From a virus, in IMG/VR virus record IMGVR_UViG_3300046536_000196, positions 1 to 62,904 of that record: a stretch of 62,904 bases of DNA; one strand, given 5' to 3'. The translations under genes were made by a program, and so were the position numbers. The notes under the pieces were generated by a model. That model was not told the DNA's origin. It did no database searches and worked only from the letters and a program-made list of their open reading frames with translations. Of the stretch, positions 57,204 through 62,904 are shown piece after piece; positions within the stretch are counted from its first letter, which is position 1, and each line of letters begins with the position of its first letter.

Positions 57204-57998
57204 TCAGTCGGTGACGACCGCGCCGCCCTTGATTGCTTCTGCTTGTGCTTGCGGCGCCATCGCGAAGAACTGCGAGCGCGGGATTTCTTTGCCGCCCGCA
57301 GCGCCACGGCCGCCGCCCGAGGCGCCGCCGCCCGATGCGCCCGAGCCCTTGAGGATCGAGTCCTTGTGTGGGTACTGGTTCACCATGACCTGCAGCGCTT
57401 CTTCGAAGTCCGCATGGTTGCCATGGTTGGTCGCCGAGAAGATCGGGTTGCCGGCCTGGTCGAGCGGGACCAGCTTTCCGGATTCGACCTTGAAGCGGTC
57501 GCCGAAGAACTTCTGCGCCATGTCAGCCGGGATCGCGAGCTTGTCGGCGATGAACTTCGAACTGGCAAACGAGCCGCCGATGATGTGATTGTTCAGGTCT
57601 TGCGTGAGCTTGGCGTTCTGCTCGGACAGTGCCTTTTCCTTCTCCTGCGCGGCGCGGGTCGCGGCGGCCACGGCCTCCTGCGCGGACTTGGCGGCGGCGT
57701 CCTTGATCTCCTGGACCTTGCCAGCGGTGATCAGGTCGCCATCCTTGATGTTCTTGGCCAGCTCGAGCGCCTTGCGCGCGGCCTCGCCGTCCTCGATGCC
57801 CTCGAAGCCTTTCAGCTTGGCCTCTGCGGCCTCCTTGGCCTCGCGATGGGACTTACTCTCGCCGTTGAGGCGCGAGATGGTGGCGATCGTGTTGTCGGCG
57901 TCGAAGGCGGCTTCGCGGCCATCGGCATACACGAAGATCGGGAGCTTCTTGTCGGCATCGATCACGATGTTGCCGTTGCTGTCAGTTTTAAAAGGCAT
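57204..57998 (-). CDS. Scaffold protein
   Basis: 264 aa, directly upstream of the coat gene. MPFKTDSNGNIVIDADKKLP, then a long charged coiled coil (about 45-135: RLNGESKSHREAKEAAEAKL, AKSAQEAVAAATRAAQEKEK), then FASSKFIADKLAIPADMAQK, a Gly-rich linker (SGASGGGASGGGRGAAGG) and a basic end. This matches phage scaffold/DUF-type proteins that fill the prohead. No protease domain is visible. Confidence 0.8.
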   Translation of the reverse strand: MPFKTDSNGNIVIDADKKLPIFVYADGREAAFDADNTIATISRLNGESKSHREAKEAAEAKLKGFEGIEDGEAARKALELAKNIKDGDLITAGKVQEIKDAAAKSAQEAVAAATRAAQEKEKALSEQNAKLTQDLNNHIIGGSFASSKFIADKLAIPADMAQKFFGDRFKVESGKLVPLDQAGNPIFSATNHGNHADFEEALQVMVNQYPHKDSILKGSGASGGGASGGGRGAAGGKEIPRSQFFAMAPQAQAEAIKGGAVVTD

Positions 57999-58078
57999 GG
58001 TTCATCTTCCCGGCCATCCGGCCAATAGCTGAGCATTCCTGCTCGTTGCGCCCTAGTCCATCCGGCATTCGGGCAAAG

Positions 58079-58101
58079 AAAAAGCCACCGCATAGGTGGC
58101 C
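58079..58101 (-). terminator. Intrinsic terminator before the scaffold gene, 1
   Basis: Minus strand: GCCACC-TATGC-GGTGGC followed by TTTTTCTTTG. Second of two hairpins between the 68-aa gene and the scaffold gene. Confidence 0.75.
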
Positions 58102-58107
58102 AGAAAT

Positions 58108-58133
58108 ACGAAAGGCCCGCCGAAGCGAGCCTT
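58108..58133 (-). terminator. Intrinsic terminator before the scaffold gene, 2
   Basis: Minus strand: AAGGCTCGC, TTCG loop, GCGGGCCTT, then TCGTATTTC. Weaker T-run than its neighbour. Confidence 0.6.
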
Positions 58134-58233
58134 AAGGTCCAGTTATTTATCCACGCTGTCCGCCGTGTATGCCCTTGTTTGCACCACTACTCTGGCGCAC
58201 ATCGGGCCGCACTCTTCGCCCTCTATAGAAGGC

Positions 58234-58440
58234 CTATATATCAGGTTTGCTGCTCTTGATCACAAAGTGCGCCGGTACTTCGCCTTGCGCTACCAACTGG
58301 ACGTCCGTAACCGCCTGCCCATCAGGCAACTTGATCTGCGCGCCGCCCATGCCCAGCGCCTTGATGCGCGTCAGCTTGGCCGCGAGGTCATCGACGGTCA
58401 GCGGTGGGTCGGTCAGCAGGTCTTTCGGATTGAAGGTCAT
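58234..58440 (-). CDS. Hypothetical protein (68 aa)
   Basis: Start ATG 58440 (MTFNPKDLLTDPPLTVDDLA). A short protein with a central PPLTVDDLAAKLTRIKALGM and an end DVQLVAQGEVPAHFVIKSSK. Typical of small genes between head morphogenesis and scaffold genes; function unknown. Confidence 0.6.
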   Translation of the reverse strand: MTFNPKDLLTDPPLTVDDLAAKLTRIKALGMGGAQIKLPDGQAVTDVQLVAQGEVPAHFVIKSSKPDI

Positions 58441-58483
58441 CCGTCGAGTGTACCCTACTGCGTGTACTTGGCCTTCAAATCGC

Positions 58484-59506
58484 TCAACTTGAGGGAGCGG
58501 GCACCTCAGCGTTACTAGCCTTCGCCAACAAGGCTCTTGCAACTCGCTTTTTTGCCGCTGCCGACATCCGAGCCCTCTGCTCAGCGGTCCGCTTCTGGCC
58601 GATTCTCTTCGCCGTGGCGCGCTCCACTGCTTCACGCGGCATCACCCTGCCAATCCGAGGATCAACGTACCCAGGTTGCGCGATAGCTGCTGCATGAGCG
58701 GCTGATATCTTCCGCTTGGTCTCTTCGCTAATGGTCTTGCCAGTGTTTATCGCCGACAGCAGGGCTTTTGTCGTGTCTGGAGTTACGTAACCTTTGCGCG
58801 CACGTGATATTTTTTCCGCACGAGCGCTCCAATCTGAGCGGATTGGCTTGATCCTCCCTGCCTTCACCCATCTTAAATATGTGCTAGAGCCTATCCCTGC
58901 TAGACGGCAAATTTCAAGCAGCGGCAGGGACTCGTCCCTTACCGATTCGAACCTCTTGATCCGCTCGAGAGTTTGCTCCTCGCGCCTAGCGGCGACAGCT
59001 AGGGCAGCGGCAGTTTTTGGAGCGCCAGCCCTAGCCTTTGCTTTTTCCGAGATTCTCTCCCGTGTTTCATCGGAGCAGATTCGCCCCATGAGGGAAGCTG
59101 ATCTCTTTGCATTTTGCTCTGGTGTTGACCCCCTTCCAAGGCGCGCATTTCGCATCTTTAGACGGGACTCTGGTGAGGTTTTTACACCGAGCCTACTGCC
59201 GGCTTTGGCACATATGTTGAGCCCGCTCGGTCCGCACGCGCCAAGCGAATCTATCCAATGTTGTTCGCGTTGCAGCAGTAAGGATTTTTCTGGAACTAGT
59301 TCGACAATCTCTAGCGCAAATGCAGCTTCGCCATATTTGCTCCACGACCTCTGTAATTTCTGCGAGTGATGCTCACCCTTCCGCAGCTCTCGCAAGTGAT
59401 TTTCCCATCTCTTCTTCAGATTGACGGCGCTGCCAACGTATATCTTGCCGTTGACCGTATTTCGAATTTGATAGATGCCGGATTGCGCTAGAATAGCGTC
59501 AGCCAT
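58484..59506 (-). CDS. GIY-YIG homing endonuclease-like protein
   Basis: 340 aa. GIY-YIG domain at 8-95: SGIYQIRNTVNGKIYVGSAV (GIY...YVG), RWENHLRELRKGEHHS (Arg/His) and a Glu in LEIVELVPEKSLLLQ-REQHW. After it come several NUMOD3-type DNA-binding modules (SPESRLKMRNARLGRGSTPE, SEETKRKISAAHAAAIAQPG). It starts MADA and has the same 87-bp leader as the HNH gene at 51566. It sits right after the minor head protein gene. Confidence 0.88.
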   Translation of the reverse strand: MADAILAQSGIYQIRNTVNGKIYVGSAVNLKKRWENHLRELRKGEHHSQKLQRSWSKYGEAAFALEIVELVPEKSLLLQREQHWIDSLGACGPSGLNICAKAGSRLGVKTSPESRLKMRNARLGRGSTPEQNAKRSASLMGRICSDETRERISEKAKARAGAPKTAAALAVAARREEQTLERIKRFESVRDESLPLLEICRLAGIGSSTYLRWVKAGRIKPIRSDWSARAEKISRARKGYVTPDTTKALLSAINTGKTISEETKRKISAAHAAAIAQPGYVDPRIGRVMPREAVERATAKRIGQKRTAEQRARMSAAAKKRVARALLAKASNAEVPAPSS

Positions 59507-59585
59507 GATGACCTCTCAGACAGGTTGTTTGGTTAGAGCTCGCTTCGTGTTGGTAGCACTTAGCGGGCTCGTCTATTTTACGCCT
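59499..59585 (-). repeat. 87-bp leader repeat, copy B
   Basis: Perfect copy of 51559-51645. On the minus strand it begins immediately after the minor head gene stop (TGA then GGCGTAAAATAGACG). It contains the same hairpin (59570-59536) and ribosome site. The two endonucleases behind it are unrelated (HNH and GIY-YIG), so the leader itself appears to be a shared or mobile part. Confidence 0.85.
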
Positions 59586-60772
59586 CAGTTCGTGTATTTC
59601 GCTCTCAAATCCGAAAGTTTTAGCGGCCTGCCGGACATATCGACTAAGTCCCTTGGGGTTAATGCTCCGCGCCTGAACAGCTCCGCGCGCCCCGGGCCGA
59701 GCACTTCGTTCTGATAGTCCTCGCCCTTCATCTTCAGGTAGTCTGCAAACGTCGTCTTGGCACTGATCGGGCCGTTTGACGATGCGCGCATACCCGGATC
59801 AGGCTCGTCCATGTCGATGCCCATCTCGCGCAGCGTCTTCATCAGCGCGATTTCGCTCGAGCGACAGTTGAAGTGCCTCGGAACGCCGCCGTTGTACGGC
59901 AGATCGTTGCCGTTGATCGGGTTGTAATCGTGATCCCAGCAGGCTCCGCTGTAGGCGATGCAGGTCAGGCTGGTATGGCCGTCTAACGTCGATACCTGCA
60001 TGATGCCGTTAGTGATGTCACGATTCATCTCGAAGGTCTTGCGCCGCGCCGCTGCTGCCACCGTGGCCGTACTGGTCTGCACGATCGCCGCGGCGTTCTT
60101 CCTCGCCAGCGGCATGATGCCTGGTGGCCCGACTCCATCAGCAGGCGCCTTCGCTGTCACCTCCTGCCCGACGATGCGCTTGATGATCTGCGCGTTTGTC
60201 TCGCCCTGCGCCGCGCCGATGCGGATCTCGTTGGCGAGCTTGAACTGCGTGTTCTGCGCCTGCCGAAGCCACCAATTCTTTGCCGGTGAGCCCTGGATCA
60301 GCGCATCACTCGCCAGCTTATTCAGGTAGTTCTCGCTCGGCAGTTGCGCGCCCAAGCGGATTTCGATGGACGTCTGCACAGCTTCAGCGCTCGCCTCCGC
60401 GCGCAGTTCGGCGATTGCGGCCTTGAGTTCTGACTGCGCGGGCAGTTCAGCATCGGGTCTTAAATCGACCACTTTGGCCAGCGCATCCTGCACACCCAGC
60501 GCTTCGACTTGTGCCACCTCGCCAAGGTCAAGCTCCGCTTGCGCCTTGCCGTAGTACTTAGCGATCAGTTCGTTCGACTCGCGCAGCAGCGCGTTCTTAC
60601 CGGCCTTGCCGAGCATCGACAGTTCCGGAGCATTCGCCAACAGGCTCACGATATCGCGCTGCATCAGCACCAGGGCCGCCATCACGCGCGCCTTTGCCTC
60701 GGCTTCGGCGCGGAGCATGTCGACGTGCTGAGCGAGCAGCAGCTCCATCAGGAACTGTTCAAGGGCGCTCAT
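59585..60772 (-). CDS. Minor head protein (SPP1 gp7/MuF-like)
   Basis: 395 aa. Helical N-terminus (MSALEQFLMELLLAQHVDML), a central ANEIRIGAAQGETNAQIIKR, and the gp7 signature near residues 265-320 (TSLTCIAYSGACWDHDYNPI with VPRHFNCRSSEIALM). It is packaged into the head with the portal and aids ejection. The stop is used as insertion point for the GIY-YIG cassette. Overlaps the portal stop by 4 bp. Confidence 0.85.
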   Translation of the reverse strand: MSALEQFLMELLLAQHVDMLRAEAEAKARVMAALVLMQRDIVSLLANAPELSMLGKAGKNALLRESNELIAKYYGKAQAELDLGEVAQVEALGVQDALAKVVDLRPDAELPAQSELKAAIAELRAEASAEAVQTSIEIRLGAQLPSENYLNKLASDALIQGSPAKNWWLRQAQNTQFKLANEIRIGAAQGETNAQIIKRIVGQEVTAKAPADGVGPPGIMPLARKNAAAIVQTSTATVAAAARRKTFEMNRDITNGIMQVSTLDGHTSLTCIAYSGACWDHDYNPINGNDLPYNGGVPRHFNCRSSEIALMKTLREMGIDMDEPDPGMRASSNGPISAKTTFADYLKMKGEDYQNEVLGPGRAELFRRGALTPRDLVDMSGRPLKLSDLRAKYTN

Positions 60773-62169
60773 GCTGTAGCGGGCATCGGCACGCTGAACT
60801 CAGGCGGCTCAAGCTCAATCTGCGCCTGAATGTCTGCCCAGACGCGATCCGGCGACACAATGCCATACCTGCGCATTTCATCGAACGCCGCCTCTTTAGA
60901 CAGCATGCGCGCGTTCACAAGCTGCACCAGCGCGGTCACGAACGGGCCAGCCGTCTGCAGGATCGCATCCGACGAGAAATCATCGAAGATGTCGATGCTG
61001 CCGACGTAGGTCAGCTTCATCCAGTCGTGCATGATCATCAGCGCTTGGTCGAGCGTGTCCTCCAGACCCTCGACCATCATCGAGAGCTGACACTTCTGCT
61101 CACTGTCCTCGATGGCGTTCTGTGTCGCGGTCGTCGCAACCTGCGTCTCAGCCAGCAGCTCGGCGCCCATCGCGCGCATCTGGTTTTCGAGGTCCTGAAT
61201 CGACAGCCTGCCAGCCTCGATGGCCGCGCCGCTATGCTCGACATACTTCATGTCGCCGCCAGGCGGGAGTTCGGTAGCTGTTTTCGTTCCGATGACAATC
61301 GTATCGCCCTCATTCACGCCGATGACCGCAAGCAGCGGCACGCGAGCGACGTGCAAAACATTCGTTTGGTCAGAGCTGGACTGCCAATGAGCGATATTCA
61401 AATCAGCGAGGTCCGTCAGCGGCGGAACCGCGGTCATGAAGCCAGTGCGCTTCGTGTAGAACGTCACCAGAGGCACGTACTGGAGCGACATCTTGCCCTC
61501 GGCGTGCAGGATCCACTCCTTCTTGTCGTTCTGGCGATAGGTCGACCAGCGGCCCGGCTCAATCACGCGCACCTGATCGATTTTGGTCACGCCGAAAGCC
61601 CCGTCATCCTCTTCTACGCACTCCATGAGACGCAGCATGGTCAGCACTTCGGCGCCCGCGCCGGTCTTGGCGCTTTTCCAGCCCAGCACCTGCTTGGGCG
61701 TGATATGCACGAGGTAGGGCCGGATTCCCGCCTTCATCTCGTCAGCCTTGGTCGGATACAGCAGCTTGCCGTCCTTGTCGGTGGTCGGCGGGCACTCGAC
61801 GAGGATGTGCGTCAGGCCGTATTTCAGGCCCGCGGTGAACACGTTGTGCGCGAACACGTTGAGGTTGTTGCCGCATTGATCGACATCCTGTAGCCACTGC
61901 TCCTGCTCGGGTGCGATGTCTTTGCATGTCACTGGCTCGGCGAACGGCTTGGCGGCCATGTTCTCGACCGTGCGGCCCAGGCCATTGAACAGCGTCGACG
62001 TCTTGATGCGGTAGTCGTAGCTCTCGCTGTCCTCGCGCGGGAACTTCGGCAGGTACTTCTCGCGCGCGGCACGCATGGGTTCGGTCCCGCCACACAGGGT
62101 GTCGATTTTGCTCCACCCAGGCGCCATCGCGTCGACCGCGGGTGACGTATCGTTGACCTTGGTTGCCAT
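60769..62169 (-). CDS. Portal protein (DUF4055)
   Basis: 466 aa. EKYLPKFPREDSESYDYRIK, RTVENMAAKPFAEPVTCKDI, VHITPKQVLGWKSAKTGAGA and PPLTDLADLNIAHWQSSSDQ are DUF4055 portal motifs. Forms the dodecamer through which DNA is packaged and to which the tail joins. Lies 10 bp after terL, the standard terL-portal-gp7 order. Confidence 0.88.
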   Translation of the reverse strand: MATKVNDTSPAVDAMAPGWSKIDTLCGGTEPMRAAREKYLPKFPREDSESYDYRIKTSTLFNGLGRTVENMAAKPFAEPVTCKDIAPEQEQWLQDVDQCGNNLNVFAHNVFTAGLKYGLTHILVECPPTTDKDGKLLYPTKADEMKAGIRPYLVHITPKQVLGWKSAKTGAGAEVLTMLRLMECVEEDDGAFGVTKIDQVRVIEPGRWSTYRQNDKKEWILHAEGKMSLQYVPLVTFYTKRTGFMTAVPPLTDLADLNIAHWQSSSDQTNVLHVARVPLLAVIGVNEGDTIVIGTKTATELPPGGDMKYVEHSGAAIEAGRLSIQDLENQMRAMGAELLAETQVATTATQNAIEDSEQKCQLSMMVEGLEDTLDQALMIMHDWMKLTYVGSIDIFDDFSSDAILQTAGPFVTALVQLVNARMLSKEAAFDEMRRYGIVSPDRVWADIQAQIELEPPEFSVPMPATA

Positions 62170-62179
62170 GTGTTTCCTG

Positions 62180-62904
62180 TTAAATGTTCAGCGTGCGCAC
62201 GCCTGCTGTGCGCTTCACGATCGGCCAGCGCTTGACGATGAAGTAGCCGCCCGCATCGTTGGCATGGTCGAAGCCGCCCTTTTTGTCCGGCTCGCCCTTG
62301 TCGTCGTACACCTGGCGCTCAAGGCACAACGTGTATTTCTGACACTTATTCGTGTTGACTAGGAATCGGCGCTCGTCGTACGTGTTGCACAGCATCGCGT
62401 TGACACTGTTGATGCGGTCCTTCACGCCCGGATTCGCGCTGTCCACGACGACCGTAAAGTCCGCCTTACGCAGCAGCGACAAGTCGGACTCGCTCGCATT
62501 GCTACTCTTTCGGTTCTGCCCTGAGGCATCCGGATAAACCGATACGGTGTGGCTGGCGAACTTCGCCTTGATCTTCTCGATCATTGCCGGCGTATCAAAC
62601 ACCTCCGTGAATTCATCCACTGCACGCGGAAGATCGTCGCGGATCACGAAGACCACTGCGGCCATCTTGCCCACGTTGAAGTCCATGCCGATGTGGAGCG
62701 CATCGCCCTTGCGCACAATGTCGTCAGTGTGATTCCGCCGACGATCAAAGCAGTAATAGATGACGCCCTGGTAGTTCTCGAAGCTCGCCAGATACTCTTG
62801 GCGGAACGTGCGCGGGTCCATCTTCCGGCGCGCAGCCTCAATTTCTTCCGCCGGGACGTTGCCGCCATCAACCGACGTGTACAGCCAGCTTTTATGGTCA
62901 GGCT
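62180..62904 (-). CDS. terL: Terminase large subunit, C-terminal nuclease part (start at 713)
   Basis: Continuation of the terL frame that starts at 713. It holds the RNase H-like nuclease with Asp in LHIGMDFNVGK (D270 of the joined protein), SVYPDASG (D321) and FDHANDAGGYF (D408/D412). Bases 62778-62904 are the duplicated end of the contig, so codons 182-223 appear twice in the window. It ends with the stop at 62180, followed by the portal gene. Confidence 0.95.
   Translation of the reverse strand, partial: PDHKSWLYTSVDGGNVPAEEIEAARRKMDPRTFRQEYLASFENYQGVIYYCFDRRRNHTDDIVRKGDALHIGMDFNVGKMAAVVFVIRDDLPRAVDEFTEVFDTPAMIEKIKAKFASHTVSVYPDASGQNRKSSNASESDLSLLRKADFTVVVDSANPGVKDRINSVNAMLCNTYDERRFLVNTNKCQKYTLCLERQVYDDKGEPDKKGGFDHANDAGGYFIVKRWPIVKRTAGVRTLNI
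62778..62904. repeat. Terminal direct repeat (contig ends overlap)
   Basis: 127 bp identical to bases 1-127. It lies inside terL and joins the frame perfectly, so it is best explained as assembly overlap of a circular or circularly permuted genome; 127 is a common assembler k-mer length. It is not likely a true short terminal repeat, because terL continues through it. Confidence 0.9.

Overview
This window is a complete circular genome of a temperate tailed phage (siphovirus type), opened inside the large terminase gene. Bases 1-127 repeat exactly as 62778-62904, so the unique circle is 62,777 bp and the terminase reads across the join. The GC-rich sequence, the attP copy of a tRNA-Pro(GGG) 3' half, the P22-type coat, the T6SS-type cargo and the general gene style suggest a Burkholderiales host (Massilia/Janthinobacterium/Herbaspirillum-like). 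The host is an inference, not something read directly.

Layout. The immunity region lies at 19.4-21.2 kb: a YdaS/Cro-like gene (minus) faces a CI-like repressor (plus), and a second control region lies upstream of 21176. Both regions carry the same operator, ATTAGCCCAGGGCTAAT and relatives. Three sigma70-like promoters overlap these operators, and the cro and cI messages look leaderless. Between the two control regions are a near-consensus LexA box, a small minus-strand gene that overlaps the end of the repressor gene, and a ribbon-helix-helix gene.

The leftward operon (19.6 down to 7.3 kb, minus) holds small early proteins, NinG, a ParB-like protein, a DEAD-box helicase, a TOPRIM primase, a MazG-like protein, a second ParB-like protein, RusA and an HTH protein. 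It then has a two-gene 7-deazaguanine module (DpdA-like DNA transglycosylase and VUT/YhhQ-type transporter) and a late-antiterminator candidate. A tRNA-Tyr, a tRNA-like element and the late genes follow on the same strand: tailspike, terminase, then (wrapping) portal, minor head protein, scaffold, coat, head-tail joining proteins, tail tube, frameshifted tail chaperone, a 1832-residue tape measure, tail tip, holin, endolysin and accessory genes down to 37.55 kb.

The rightward operon (21.2-34.1 kb, plus) holds many small proteins, RecT, a YqaJ-type exonuclease, NinB, HNH genes and an excisionase candidate. It runs into attP and a tyrosine integrase. Just beyond the integrase, at the edge of the future prophage, is a cargo set on the plus strand: a PAAR protein, a Tae4-type peptidoglycan amidase and a small membrane protein.

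Most notable: (i) the DpdA/transporter pair for DNA modification without synthesis genes; (ii) the PAAR-Tae4-membrane protein cargo; (iii) a perfect 87-bp leader duplicated in front of two unrelated homing-endonuclease-like genes (HNH and GIY-YIG) inserted right after stop codons of structural genes; (iv) a LexA-box-controlled gene that may act as an anti-repressor; (v) a compact attP with six GTAGGGGTAAA-type arm repeats and its own tRNA terminator; (vi) many intrinsic terminators inside the late operon, which imply antitermination.
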